Assembly (NCBI RefSeq): GCF_028618665.1
Contig: NZ_JAQITF010000001.1
Location: 186,001 to 250,000, forward strand
DNA: 64,000 bases
Direction: 5' to 3'
Source: Bartonella sp. AU16XJBT
Lineage (GTDB): Bacteria; Pseudomonadota; Alphaproteobacteria; Rhizobiales; Rhizobiaceae
The position numbers and the translations under genes were made by a program. A model generated the notes under the pieces. It was not told the origin of the DNA. It searched no databases and saw only the letters and a list, made by a program, of their open reading frames with translations. Shown in pieces: positions 29,719-38,849 of the stretch (its first letter is position 1; every line of letters begins with the position of its first letter).

Positions 29719-30516
29719 ATGAGCGAAACACGAATTATCGCTATTGCAAACCAAAAGGGTGGAGTCGGAAAAACAACCACAGCAATTAATCTTGCAACGG
29801 CTTTAGCAGCCATTGGTGAAAATGTTCTTATTATGGATGTTGATCCACAAGGTAATGCTAGTACAGGCTTAGGAATTGATCGTAATAGCCGTCCTTTATC
29901 GTCTTATGATGTTCTGGTTTCAGGAGTTTCAATTACACAAGCAGCTTTAAAAACAGCCGTACCCAATCTTCATATAGTTCCTTCTACACTTGATCTTTTA
30001 GGTGTGGAGATGGAAATTTCTTCATCACAAGATCGTATCCAACGTTTACGTAAAGCTCTCTATGATGATCCGGAAATGGAAAAAAAATTCAATTATATTT
30101 TAATTGATTGTCCACCATCACTTAATCTTCTTACATTGAATGCTATGGGGGCTGCCGATTCTGTTTTGGTACCTATGCAATGTGAATTTTTAGCGCTTGA
30201 AGGTTTAAGTCAATTGCTTGAAACAGTAAAACAAGTACGATCTGTTCTTAATCCATCTCTAGAAATCCAAGGTATCGTTCTGACAATGTATGATGGACGT
30301 AATAATCTTTCAAATCAAGTTGTTGAAGATGTACGCTCTTTTATGGGAGATAAAGTTTATCGTACTGTTATTCCACGAAATGTAAGAGTATCAGAAGCAC
30401 CCTCTTTTGGTAAACCTGTATTGCTTTATGATCTCAAATGTGCTGGAAGCCAAGCTTATTTGCGTCTAGCATCAGAAATGATACAACGTGAAAAACAAGC
30501 ACGTGCTGCTGCTTAG
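29719..30516 (+). CDS. parA: Chromosome partitioning ATPase ParA (Soj)
   Basis: Deviant Walker-type ATPase that, with ParB bound at parS, moves newly replicated origins apart. It has 265 residues. The deviant Walker A is NQKGGVGKTTTAINLATALA near residue 10. Walker A' is MDVDPQGNASTGLGI and Walker B is YILIDCPPSLNLLTLNA. It lies 36 bp before parB in one transcript with rsmG. Confidence 0.96.
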   Translation: MSETRIIAIANQKGGVGKTTTAINLATALAAIGENVLIMDVDPQGNASTGLGIDRNSRPLSSYDVLVSGVSITQAALKTAVPNLHIVPSTLDLLGVEMEISSSQDRIQRLRKALYDDPEMEKKFNYILIDCPPSLNLLTLNAMGAADSVLVPMQCEFLALEGLSQLLETVKQVRSVLNPSLEIQGIVLTMYDGRNNLSNQVVEDVRSFMGDKVYRTVIPRNVRVSEAPSFGKPVLLYDLKCAGSQAYLRLASEMIQREKQARAAA

Positions 30517-30552
30517 AAATATAAAAAAACTAAAAATTCAAAGAGAAAAATT

Positions 30553-31449
30553 ATGAATGATGATCTCTCAAAAAAAAGACTAGGACGTGGATTAGCAGCA
30601 TTGATTGGAGATATCAATTTAAACAACAATCTTGCACGTTCATCAAGTTTTGATAAATTGACTGAATCCAGTAGCATTTCCGAACGATTTGTTCCTCTTG
30701 AATCTATTTCATGTAATCCTCACAATCCGCGACGTCATTTTACTGAAACAGAGCTTGATAATTTAGCACAATCAATTCGTCAGCACGGTGTGGTTCAGCC
30801 TGTTATTGTAAGACCCTTAAAAGGTCATTCTCATCGGTTTGAATTGATCGCAGGTGAACGGCGTTGGCGTGCAGCACAACGTGCAAATTTAAGTCAATTG
30901 CCCGTTATTGTCCGTGATGTGGATGATAAAACTGCTTTGGAATTGGCTATTATTGAAAATGTTCAGCGGGCTGATCTTAATCCTATCGAAGAAGCAAAAG
31001 GATATGAGATGCTGTTGAATGAACATGATTATACACAAGTCGATTTAGCGCAAGTTATCGGAAAAAGTCGTAGTCATGTTGCAAATACACTTCGTTTGTT
31101 AAAACTTCCAGAAAAAGTACAACAACTTCTAACAGATGGGCAACTTTCTGCGGGACATGCACGGTGTCTTATAACTGTTGATAATCCACAAGATTTAGCT
31201 GAAAAAATTATCCGTGAAGGGCTTTCGGTACGTCAAACAGAAATACTTGCATATGAGCAGGCAAATCCTAAGACTAAAAAACGTACTGCTATGGAAAAAG
31301 ATGCAGAAACAAAATCTTTAGAAAAATTACTTGCAGATGTCATTGGAATGAAAGTTATTATTCGTCATGGTAAAAAAGGTGGTGATTTAAAAATACATTA
31401 TTCTTCACTAGAACAATTAGATGAAATTTGCCGTCGTTTACAAAGTTAA
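30553..31449 (+). CDS. parB: Chromosome partitioning protein ParB (Spo0J)
   Basis: CTP-dependent DNA clamp that loads at parS and spreads. It has 298 residues: an N-terminal tail that stimulates ParA (KKRLGRGLAALIGD), CTPase boxes (RHFTETELDNLAQSI, LIAGERRWRAAQRA, IENVQRADLNPIEEA), a helix-turn-helix (TQVDLAQVIGKSRSHVANTL) and a C-terminal dimer domain. The cognate parS-like sites are at 27090, 27152, 29118 and 37580. holA, which often follows in relatives, is not present here. Confidence 0.96.
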   Translation: MNDDLSKKRLGRGLAALIGDINLNNNLARSSSFDKLTESSSISERFVPLESISCNPHNPRRHFTETELDNLAQSIRQHGVVQPVIVRPLKGHSHRFELIAGERRWRAAQRANLSQLPVIVRDVDDKTALELAIIENVQRADLNPIEEAKGYEMLLNEHDYTQVDLAQVIGKSRSHVANTLRLLKLPEKVQQLLTDGQLSAGHARCLITVDNPQDLAEKIIREGLSVRQTEILAYEQANPKTKKRTAMEKDAETKSLEKLLADVIGMKVIIRHGKKGGDLKIHYSSLEQLDEICRRLQS

Positions 31450-31473
31450 TCAATTATTTTAAAAAGAGTTTTC

Positions 31474-31935
31474 TTAACAATTCCCTTTTAAAATTTTGAT
31501 TATTCTATACATATGCTCTTTAGCAAATTCTATATTACTGGAAAGTACAACGTTTTGTTCATAAGTAGAAATTTCTTCATTTGTGAGCATATTCAGTGTT
31601 GCTTGAAGTGTTAGGTGGGCAACAATAAAATCTTTGGGTGTAAAATTATTTTCTCTTAAAATATTTACGAGTCCTCTTTTACTAGAAATATAAGTGATAT
31701 ATCTTTCAATGTGATCATCATAAGTGGTAGGATTATTCTTTGTATTTTGCGGTTCTAGAGGTAAATTTTTACATTCTTGTTCAATTTTCTCTAAATTTAA
31801 AAGAAGATCTTCTGTTAAGGGGTAGTTTGCAACAGAAGATGATATAAGAGAGGGATTATTTGTTTTTTGCTTTTTGTCTTGAGCATGTAATGCAAAAGGA
31901 AAAAGGAAAAGAAAGTACAATGCAAACTTAAACAT
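31474..31935 (-). CDS. Small secreted protein, copy 2 of a tandem pair (unknown function)
   Basis: A 153-residue protein with a signal peptide at about 1-19 (FALYFLFLFPFALHAQ, cleavage after HAQ). It is a clear paralogue of the gene at 32560-33048: shared NYPLTE, LEKIEQECKNL, YISSK, ENNFTPK/ENNLTPK and a C-terminal cysteine (KGNC/LGSC). Two cysteines in the mature part could form a disulfide. The open frame extends to 32013, but the extra 26 codons are the scar of a duplicated gloB tail, so I start at 31935. It converges on parB with 24 bp between stops. Family not recognised; location predicted periplasmic. Confidence 0.7.
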   Translation of the reverse strand: MFKFALYFLFLFPFALHAQDKKQKTNNPSLISSSVANYPLTEDLLLNLEKIEQECKNLPLEPQNTKNNPTTYDDHIERYITYISSKRGLVNILRENNFTPKDFIVAHLTLQATLNMLTNEEISTYEQNVVLSSNIEFAKEHMYRIIKILKGNC

Positions 31936-31987
31936 AATTAAAAAATATTCTTCTTTTTTGAATTTCAATAAAGACTTTTTCATCTGT
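31936..31987 (-). pseudogene. Duplicated 3' tail of gloB
   Basis: These 52 bases read TDEKVFIEIQKRR on the minus strand and match the last codons of gloB (TDEEVFAEIRKRK). The first 37 bases agree at 31 positions, and the distance to the following ATG is the same to within one base. It shows that the neighbouring gene was copied as a block with the end of gloB. Confidence 0.85.
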
Positions 31988-32013
31988 TGCTCTTTATTTT
32001 TAGGAAAAGTCAT

Positions 32014-32559
32014 TTGAATATAACCAGAAGATAGTTATTCAGAATGGTAAAATATGATGATTTTTAATAGGGTCATGCCTCTCACGAAGAATAGAACGTC
32101 ATTGGGTTGTTAATTCACGCGCTTGTTTTTACTTGTTTTTAAAATACATCTTTCAACGCTTCCAAGTTCATTTCGTGATGGTGCCCCGTGAGTGGTGTAA
32201 TTATAAAGCCTCACTAAGAATATAAAATTACAGAGTACCTCTATTTTTTGGCTTATCAAGAAACAAGCTGCATCATTACACAGTTTGCTAACTCCCAAGG
32301 TGGTACTAAAGTCTTTGATACTTAAGACAATTCATAAAAGGTATTTTTATTGTAGAGCTTCACTCCACATGTCCCTCTTCCCGCTGTAAGGTACAAGCAG
32401 ATGGTTTTGATTGATTTAACATGAGAAAACTTAGAAATAAGAGAATCTTACGATATTCGTGCTCCTTATTTGATATGTAAAATAGTTAATTATCATTATA
32501 AATCAATATCTTGACCAATTATAGTAATGAAATGATATTTTTTGTCGTTTCATAATTGA
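32014..32559. other. Non-coding gap between tandem secreted-protein genes
   Basis: About 545 bp with no supported gene. It contains one copy of a dispersed repeat (from about 32334) shared with the gap after lpd. The 62-codon minus-strand frame at 32110-32298 has no recognisable features. Confidence 0.5.
32334..32515. repeat. Dispersed non-coding repeat, copy A
   Basis: Aligns by eye with 49849-50165. Shared blocks in the same order are ATAARAGGTATTTTT, CCTCTTCC, ATGGTTTTGATT (from 32401 and 49921), AGAGAATC and ATTATAAATCAATA. Copy B has an extra stretch of about 150 bases before the last block. The function is unknown; it is possibly an old mobile or structural element. Confidence 0.6.
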
Positions 32560-33048
32560 TTAGTTTCTCAGAATCAGTTCTTCACAACTCCCTAAAAGAT
32601 TCGTTATTTTGTAAAAATGTTTCTTAACAAATTCAAAATTGTTTAGAGATATAACAGGCTTCTCAGGTGAATATTCCTTTTCGGGTAGAAATACAAGACG
32701 CATTGATATTCTTTCAAGTGTTAAGGTTCCAGCAGCGAACTCTTTAGGTGTGAGATTATTTTCTTTTAAAATACTCACGATTTTTGGTTTACTAGAAATA
32801 TAGGCAGTGTAATTTTCAATATTAGAGTGAACATTAGAATGATAAGTGATAGGATCATTTTTTGTTTTTGGAAGTAAATTTTTACATTCTTGTTCAATTT
32901 TTTCTAACTTTAAAAGAAAAGTTTCTGTTAAGGGATAATTGCCGATGACAGGTGATATAAAAAAAGAATCATCAGTATTCTGTCTTGTATCTTGAGCATA
33001 TGATACAAAAGGGAAAAAAAAGAAAAAGCACAATGCAAGTTTAAACAT
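32560..33048 (-). CDS. Small secreted protein, copy 1 of a tandem pair (unknown function)
   Basis: A 162-residue paralogue of the gene at 31474-31935. The signal peptide is about 1-19 (LALCFFFFFPFVSYAQ). The mature part keeps NYPLTE, LEKIEQECKNL, NPITY-like DPITY, YISSK, ILKENNLTPKEF and a late cysteine (LLGSCEEL). Its ATG lies only 2 bp after the gloB stop codon with no separate strong ribosome site, so it is probably translated in coupling with gloB. No known domain recognised; the LTPKEF-type segment recalls small periplasmic proteins of unknown function in other proteobacteria, which is a weak impression. Confidence 0.72.
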   Translation of the reverse strand: MFKLALCFFFFFPFVSYAQDTRQNTDDSFFISPVIGNYPLTETFLLKLEKIEQECKNLLPKTKNDPITYHSNVHSNIENYTAYISSKPKIVSILKENNLTPKEFAAGTLTLERISMRLVFLPEKEYSPEKPVISLNNFEFVKKHFYKITNLLGSCEELILRN

Positions 33049-33050
33049 GA

Positions 33051-33812
33051 CTAAAAATTATCTTTTCTTTTTCGAATTTCTGCAAAAACTTCTTCATCTG
33101 TAGAGTCTTTCATTGAAAGATTTTTTCTGATTGCTTGATTATCCCAGCGAAGAAAGGGGTTTGTTGCTTTTTCTTGTCCTAAAGTGACAGGGAGAGTCAT
33201 GGCATTTTTTGCGCGTAATGAAAAAACTTCTTCTGCTCTTTGTTGAAGTTTTGGATTATGTGGATCAAGTGTCAATGCAAAAAGAGCATTATTTTTTGTG
33301 TATTCATGTCCACAATAGAGAAGTGTTTCATCAGGAAGTTGACGAAGTTTTTTTAGAGAATTTAGCATTTGTACTGCTGTTCCCTCAAATAGACGCCCAC
33401 AGCCAAGTGAAAAAAGTGTATCTCCAGCAAAGAGTAATTTTTTTTCAAGAAAATAATAGGATAATGCTCCTAAAGTATGGCCAGGTGTTGAGAGAGCTAA
33501 AAGTATGTGAGAACCAAAGAGAAGTTTCTCATCAGGTTGAAGTGTTTGATCGAGATGATGAATTTTTTCTTTTTCTGCTTCTGGTCCGATAACCGTAGCG
33601 TTGTACACTTGTTTTAATTCTGCTACGGCTTCTACATGATCATAATGATGGTGAGTCACAAAAATAGTGTGAAGTTCCCAATTACGACGCTTTAAAACAT
33701 TGTGAATTGCTTTGCTTTCAGGAGCATCCATTGCGGCTGTCATACCGCTTTTTTCATCATGAATGAGTACACCAAAATTATCTTTTCTACAAACAAACTG
33801 CTCAATCAACAT
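33051..33812 (-). CDS. gloB: Hydroxyacylglutathione hydrolase (glyoxalase II)
   Basis: Splits S-lactoylglutathione to lactate and glutathione, the second step of methylglyoxal detoxification. It is a metallo-beta-lactamase fold of 253 residues from the ATG at 33812, which has CAGGAG upstream; a TTG ten codons earlier extends the frame. The metal motif is THHHYDHVEAV, followed by STPGHTLGALSYY, FAGDTLFSLGCGRLFEG and YCGHEYTKNN, with a glutathione-binding C-terminus. Its last codons were duplicated to 31936-31987. It follows ispZ at 65 bp. Confidence 0.94.
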   Translation of the reverse strand: MLIEQFVCRKDNFGVLIHDEKSGMTAAMDAPESKAIHNVLKRRNWELHTIFVTHHHYDHVEAVAELKQVYNATVIGPEAEKEKIHHLDQTLQPDEKLLFGSHILLALSTPGHTLGALSYYFLEKKLLFAGDTLFSLGCGRLFEGTAVQMLNSLKKLRQLPDETLLYCGHEYTKNNALFALTLDPHNPKLQQRAEEVFSLRAKNAMTLPVTLGQEKATNPFLRWDNQAIRKNLSMKDSTDEEVFAEIRKRKDNF

Positions 33813-33877
33813 GTTTTTTCTCCTGAACAGTATATCTATCAATAAATACGTAAAGTAATCTGTCGTCGTGAATTTGT

Positions 33878-34564
33878 TTAAGAATTAGATTTATCCTCTT
33901 CTGTAAAAAGCCCTTGTGAGTGTTTTAGTATAAGAGGCATTTGGGTAAGCATGAAAAGAACTGTTATAGGCATGACGCCAAATACTTTGAAACTCGTCCA
34001 AAAATTATCGCTAAAATTACGCCAAATGATTTCATTCAAAAGGGCAAGAAAAACGAAAAAAAACGCCCAACGATAGGTGAGTTTTTGCCAGCCTAAATCA
34101 TCAAGTTTTAAGGTAGAGTCAAGAGCATAACGTAAAAGTGGTTTTTTAAAAAACATTCCACCAAAAAGTATAAAAGCAAATAAGCTGTTAATGATTGTTG
34201 GTTTCATCTTTATGAAAGTTTCATTATGAAGCCAGAGCGTTAAAAAGCCAAAAACGAGAACAAATATTCCCGAAATAAGAGGCATAATAGGAATTTGTCT
34301 TGCAAGGATCCATGATAAGCTTAGAGAAATAATAATCGCTACCATAAAAATAGCTGTTGCAGGGAAAATGGGTTTACTAAAATTTTGAAAAAATTCAATT
34401 TTTTTTATCAACCATTCTCCCTTATAATTGGCAAAAAAGAAGGCGACCAATGGTCCCATTTCTAAGAGAAACTTAAGTGTTGGGGAGAGGGAAGTTTTTT
34501 TATTATTATTCATATTTTTCTCAGAATTATTGTGTGAACTAGGGTTAGATAAAGGTTGTTTCAT
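33878..34564 (-). CDS. ispZ: Inner membrane septation protein IspZ / YciB family
   Basis: Multipass membrane protein (228 residues, about six hydrophobic segments) of the intracellular septation protein A family, tied to cell division and envelope integrity. Family patterns are [20 protein letters not shown] near the N-terminus, [23 protein letters not shown] in the middle and [14 protein letters not shown] near the end. The N-terminal 25 residues are polar and rich in Asn and Ser. The start overlaps the ftsY stop by 4 bases, placing it in the dapF-mtaB-ftsY-ispZ operon. Confidence 0.88.
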   Translation of the reverse strand: MKQPLSNPSSHNNSEKNMNNNKKTSLSPTLKFLLEMGPLVAFFFANYKGEWLIKKIEFFQNFSKPIFPATAIFMVAIIISLSLSWILARQIPIMPLISGIFVLVFGFLTLWLHNETFIKMKPTIINSLFAFILFGGMFFKKPLLRYALDSTLKLDDLGWQKLTYRWAFFFVFLALLNEIIWRNFSDNFWTSFKVFGVMPITVLFMLTQMPLILKHSQGLFTEEDKSNS

Positions 34565-35829
34565 ACATGTTTTCCTACGATAGTTTCGGCAAAGTCAGAA
34601 GCAGAAAAGGGTTGAAGGTCTTCAATATTCTCTCCTACACCGATAAAATAAATGGGTAATTTATATTTTGCTGCGATAGCGACAAGAATTCCTCCTCGTG
34701 CAGTCCCATCTAGCTTTGTCATGACCAAACCATTAACACCAGCAATATCACGGAAAATCTCCACTTGGCTGAGTGCATTTTGTCCGGTTGTTGCATCAAG
34801 CGTTTGAAGGATTGTATGGGGCGCTTGGGGGGAGTGTTTTCTTAAAACACGAATAATCTTTGCCAACTCATCCATCAATTCAGATTTATTTTGTAAACGC
34901 CCGGCCGTATCAATAATTAATACATCACTGTTTGCTTTTTTTGCTTTTTCAAAAGCATCAAAGGCTAAACTTGCGGCATCTGCACCCAATTTGGTTGAAA
35001 TAACAGGAGAATCGGTACGTTTACCCCAAATATGCAATTGTTCAATCGCTGCGGCTCGGAAAGTATCACCAGCAGCAAGCATAATGTTTAGTCCTCCTTC
35101 AGTTAATTTGGCTGCAATTTTTCCAATTGTTGTCGTTTTTCCAGTACCATTTACACCTACCAGCAAAATAACATGAGGCTTATGACTTAGATCAAGTTCT
35201 AATGGCATGGCAACAGGTTCCAGAACTTTTTTGATCTCATCAGCGACAATTGTGTGAATGTCATCTGAGGAGAGATCTTTTCCATAACGACTGGAAGCCA
35301 AAGTATTTGTGATGCGTGTTGCTGTCTCTAGACCGAGGTCAGCTTGAATAAGAATATCTTCGAGCTCTTGCAATGTCTCTTCATCAAGTTTTCTTTTAAC
35401 AAAAAGATCGCTGATTGATCCGCTTAGGCGTTGTGAAGAAAGGGCTAGACCTTTTCTAAGGCGTCCAAACCACGCTGTCTTTTTTTGTTCAACAGAGGGT
35501 TCAGATAAAGTTTCTTCATTCTTTTTTTCACAAATGGTGTTTGTGACAAGAATTTTGCCATAAGGGGGAATTTTACCAGAAAGGGGGGCTTTATCAGAAT
35601 GCGACTCTAAAGATTGGAATTTTTCATCACATTCTACAGATCTTAACTTTTGATTTTCTGCTTTTTCTTCTTGTTCTGCATCTGTAGAGATTTGACCGTT
35701 TTTTGCCCTTTCATTTTTGTCTTCATTTTCTTCTATTATATCGTTTTTATCAAGAATAGAAATTTGTTCCATTTCCTGATCTTTAGATTTGTTAAAAGAG
35801 AATATTTTTTTTATAAAAGATTTTTTCAT
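34561..35829 (-). CDS. ftsY: Signal recognition particle receptor FtsY
   Basis: GTPase that docks ribosome-SRP complexes at the inner membrane. The length is 422 residues from the ATG at 35829; the frame extends six codons to a TTG. An acidic, lysine-rich N-terminal A region (about 1-110) precedes the N domain and the G domain: [17 protein letters not shown] (G1), [28 protein letters not shown] and [12 protein letters not shown] (G4). It lies between mtaB (14 bp) and ispZ (overlap). Confidence 0.95.
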   Translation of the reverse strand: MKKSFIKKIFSFNKSKDQEMEQISILDKNDIIEENEDKNERAKNGQISTDAEQEEKAENQKLRSVECDEKFQSLESHSDKAPLSGKIPPYGKILVTNTICEKKNEETLSEPSVEQKKTAWFGRLRKGLALSSQRLSGSISDLFVKRKLDEETLQELEDILIQADLGLETATRITNTLASSRYGKDLSSDDIHTIVADEIKKVLEPVAMPLELDLSHKPHVILLVGVNGTGKTTTIGKIAAKLTEGGLNIMLAAGDTFRAAAIEQLHIWGKRTDSPVISTKLGADAASLAFDAFEKAKKANSDVLIIDTAGRLQNKSELMDELAKIIRVLRKHSPQAPHTILQTLDATTGQNALSQVEIFRDIAGVNGLVMTKLDGTARGGILVAIAAKYKLPIYFIGVGENIEDLQPFSASDFAETIVGKHV

Positions 35830-35843
35830 AAGAGTTTTCCGGC

Positions 35844-37127
35844 TCAAGCAGCGTTTAATTTTGGAAGGACAGCAATTAATTTATCGCCATCATGGTCAAT
35901 GATAAGGGCTTGAACAATTGTTCCTGCTTTTGCACCTTTAATTTGTACAAGAGTATAATCTTCTGTTCGTCCAATTTCATCTTTTTCAACGAGAATTGTT
36001 TGTTGACTGTTTTGTAAATGAGCAAGATGTTTTTGGTAAGCTTCCTCACCTGCTTTACGCAATCTTTCAGCACGCATCTTAACTATTTTACGGTTGACTT
36101 GTGGCATCCGTGCGGCAGGTGTACCTTCTCTTGGACTAAAGGGGAAAACATGAAGGTGGGTTAAATGACAATCTTTGATTAAAGCAAGACTGTTTTGAAA
36201 CATCTCTTCTGTTTCCGTAGGAAAACCAGCAATCAAATCGGCACCATAAACCATTGTAGGACGTTTGGCACGCAATTCTTGGCAAAATTGAATAGCATGT
36301 TCACGCAAATGCCGACGTTTCATCCGTTTTAAAATCATATTATCGCCTGCTTGCAAAGATAAATGCAAATGAGGCATGATCCTTTTTTCATAAGCTAAAA
36401 GATTTATGAGTTCTTCATCTGCTTCAATGGAATCAATAGATGAGAGGCGTAATCGGGCTAAGTCAGGGATATGATGCAAAATGGCTGAAGTTAATTTTCC
36501 TAGAGTAGCTTTTCCAGGCAGATCGTGACCATAACTTGTAAGGTCAACACCTGTAAGGACCACTTCTTGAATTCCCTCGCCTGTCAGTTTTCTAATTTGC
36601 TCTATGACAGCCCCCATGGGAACTGAACGAGATGGTCCACGTCCATAAGGAATAATGCAAAATGTACAGCGATGATCGCATCCGTTTTGCACTTGTACAA
36701 AAGCGCGGGTGCGTTCTTGCATTGCACTGACCATATGGGGAGCAATTTTTTGCACTTCCATGATATCATTGATGCGCACCTTTTCGGAATGGTTAATACC
36801 AAAATCAGGAAGTTGACGATAAGAATGGGCATGAAGTTTGTCTTCGTTTCCTAAAACGAGATCCACTTCTGTCATCGAGGCAAAATTTTGTGCTTCTGTT
36901 TGGGCAGCACAGCCTGTTACAATAATGCGGGCATGAGGATTTTCGCGTCGCGCTTTGCGGATAGCTTGTTTTGCTTGCCGTACGGCTTCGGCAGTGACGG
37001 CGCAGGTATTGAAAATAATAGCACCATCTTTAAGCTGGTCTAGCCCTGAAGAAGTGCTTTCTTTGCGAATAATTTCCGATTCGTAGCTATTGAGTCGACA
37101 ACCAAAAGTTACAATTTCTACTGCCAT
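35844..37127 (-). CDS. mtaB: tRNA t6A37 methylthiotransferase MtaB
   Basis: Radical-SAM enzyme that converts t6A to ms2t6A at tRNA position 37. It has 427 residues from the ATG at 37127. The N-terminal UPF0004 domain has three cluster cysteines (VTFGCRLN, NTCAVTAEA, VTGCAAQ), the radical-SAM motif is CDHRCTFCIIPYGRG and a C-terminal TRAM domain is present. The extended RKARRENP-type region and the gene order beside dapF favour MtaB over MiaB or RimO. The ATG overlaps the dapF stop by one base. Confidence 0.93.
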   Translation of the reverse strand: MAVEIVTFGCRLNSYESEIIRKESTSSGLDQLKDGAIIFNTCAVTAEAVRQAKQAIRKARRENPHARIIVTGCAAQTEAQNFASMTEVDLVLGNEDKLHAHSYRQLPDFGINHSEKVRINDIMEVQKIAPHMVSAMQERTRAFVQVQNGCDHRCTFCIIPYGRGPSRSVPMGAVIEQIRKLTGEGIQEVVLTGVDLTSYGHDLPGKATLGKLTSAILHHIPDLARLRLSSIDSIEADEELINLLAYEKRIMPHLHLSLQAGDNMILKRMKRRHLREHAIQFCQELRAKRPTMVYGADLIAGFPTETEEMFQNSLALIKDCHLTHLHVFPFSPREGTPAARMPQVNRKIVKMRAERLRKAGEEAYQKHLAHLQNSQQTILVEKDEIGRTEDYTLVQIKGAKAGTIVQALIIDHDGDKLIAVLPKLNAA

Positions 37128-37978
37128 CAAGAGTTATCCTTTTTGTAGCAGCCTGTTAAAGGATTTAAAAAACCACTAAATTGATATTTTATTGGTCCCG
37201 TCATGATAATGTGATCGTCTTCTCGGTAAAAAATATTAAGTATTCCCCCTGGTGAGTTTACATCCATATGGCGCTGTATCAGACCACGTCGATAAGCGGC
37301 CACTGCACTGGCACAAGCAGCACTCCCACATGCTTGTGTTAATCCTGCTCCTCGCTCCCATGTACGTAAATTTAGACTTTTCTTTGACGTTATGCAAGCA
37401 ATGGAAATATTGCATCGTTCCGGAAAAAGGGGATCATGTTCAAGTTTTGGTCCATATTTTTCTAATGGAATATGTTGAATATCATTTTTAACAAAAAAGA
37501 TAGCATGGAGATTACCAATAGATATAAGGCAAGCATCTTTTAGGGGACCAGCCGTAATGTCTACATGATTTGTATCAACTATTTCACGTGAAACAGGCAT
37601 TTCTTTTGCATTGAAATTTGGGCATCCCATATCAACAGAGATGAGATTGTCGGCCTGCCGTTTTCCTTCAATAATTCCAGTGGGTGCTTCTAAACGAAAA
37701 TTTTCACCAAAATTGTGGTCTGTGAGCCATGCAATGACACAGCGGGTACCATTGCCACAAGCTTTAGCCTTTGAACCATCAGCATTCCATATTTCGATGC
37801 GGAAGTCGGCTTCGTTCTTTGTTGGGTTGTGGATAGCCATGATTTGATCAAAATGCATTTCGGGATCTGCCGATAAAGCAAGGATTGCTTGTACTGTGAG
37901 AGCCTGTGTGCTTTCACGCATATCAGCAACAATAATTTGATTTCCAAGACCGTCCATTTTGCTAAATGGCGTTTTCAT
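37127..37978 (-). CDS. dapF: Diaminopimelate epimerase
   Basis: Interconverts LL- and meso-diaminopimelate for lysine and peptidoglycan. It has 283 residues. The two catalytic cysteines sit in KACGNGTRCVIA (near residue 75) and TQACGSAACASAVAA (near residue 222), and the N-terminal FSKMDGLGNQIIV is typical. Codons for PVSREIVD near residue 123 coincide with a fourth parS-like palindrome. It is the first gene of the operon dapF-mtaB-ftsY-ispZ. Confidence 0.95.
   Translation of the reverse strand: MKTPFSKMDGLGNQIIVADMRESTQALTVQAILALSADPEMHFDQIMAIHNPTKNEADFRIEIWNADGSKAKACGNGTRCVIAWLTDHNFGENFRLEAPTGIIEGKRQADNLISVDMGCPNFNAKEMPVSREIVDTNHVDITAGPLKDACLISIGNLHAIFFVKNDIQHIPLEKYGPKLEHDPLFPERCNISIACITSKKSLNLRTWERGAGLTQACGSAACASAVAAYRRGLIQRHMDVNSPGGILNIFYREDDHIIMTGPIKYQFSGFLNPLTGCYKKDNS
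37580..37595. promoter_or_regulatory. parS site 4 (inside dapF)
   Basis: TATTTCACGTGAAACA matches the parS consensus at 15 of 16 bases. It lies in the dapF frame about 8.5 kb from site 3 and outside the par operon. Confidence 0.85.
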
Positions 37979-38205
37979 GAAATTTCTCTATTTCTAATAA
38001 TTACTTATCAAGGGATATATGACTGAAAAACTTATAAATTTCTAGTGTTTAATAAATATAAAATTGGATACATAACTGACTTTCATTTAAAATAAGTGAT
38101 TTTAATCCTGTTTTTTTTAATTTGTTAATTTATCTTTGTCATTATAACGAATATTCACTTAATTTTTTTGTGAGTTTATTTATTGTCGTGGGAGAGAGTA
38201 CAAAT

Positions 38206-38751
38206 ATGGCGTTTTCAAAAATTTCGTTTTTCGTTGCAATGTCAACAGTAATGCTTTTAGGGGGATGTTCAACAATGCGGTTTGACAATAATGACAGTAG
38301 CAACGCATTAGAAGTTTTTTATCCATCTCAACAAATGACAACATTGGAAGTGTCTGATGTGTCGTCTGCTTCTTCTTCGATATCTGAAGCTGTAAACGCC
38401 TCGATGTATGAGAAAGGAGATGCTCAGAGTGATGGACGAATGGCTAGTCTCGAATTGCCAAGCAATGCCACTGATTTAGTTCCTGCAAGTATTGCTGGGG
38501 TATGGAATCTTTCTGTGGGGGGTAAAGTTTGCCGGATTGCAACGCCACAAACAAAGTTTGGACAAGGGTACCGCGCTGGCCCTTTACACTGTCCAGGAAT
38601 TGCTTCCCAAGTGAGATCGTGGGCTGTTAAAGGAAAAAGATTATATTTTTACAATAATTCTGGACGTGTTATCGTTGCACTTTATTCTTCAAATCTTGAT
38701 CGTTTTGAAGGACGTACACTTGATGATCATCCCGTTGTTTTAAGCCGTTAG
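38206..38751 (+). CDS. Omp19-like outer-membrane lipoprotein (AprI/Inh protease-inhibitor domain)
   Basis: An 181-residue lipoprotein. The signal peptide ends in the lipobox LLGGC near residue 20. A Ser/Thr-rich linker follows, then a C-terminal beta-barrel domain with GVWNLSVGGKVCRIATPQTK, GQGYRAGPLHCPG and SWAVKGKRLYFY. This matches Brucella Omp19 closely in order and motifs; Omp19 inhibits host proteases, so a protective role is plausible. I chose the ATG at 38206, which has GGGAGAGA upstream, over the longer frame from 38122. It is divergent from dapF. Confidence 0.9.
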   Translation: MAFSKISFFVAMSTVMLLGGCSTMRFDNNDSSNALEVFYPSQQMTTLEVSDVSSASSSISEAVNASMYEKGDAQSDGRMASLELPSNATDLVPASIAGVWNLSVGGKVCRIATPQTKFGQGYRAGPLHCPGIASQVRSWAVKGKRLYFYNNSGRVIVALYSSNLDRFEGRTLDDHPVVLSR

Positions 38752-38849
38752 ATCATTTTTGACCGTTTATAAAAAAATAAGCTATATGGACAGATTCGTA
38801 AAAAGAATTTGTATTTTTCATTGAAAACGGTTGGGAAAAGGTTGTTTGG

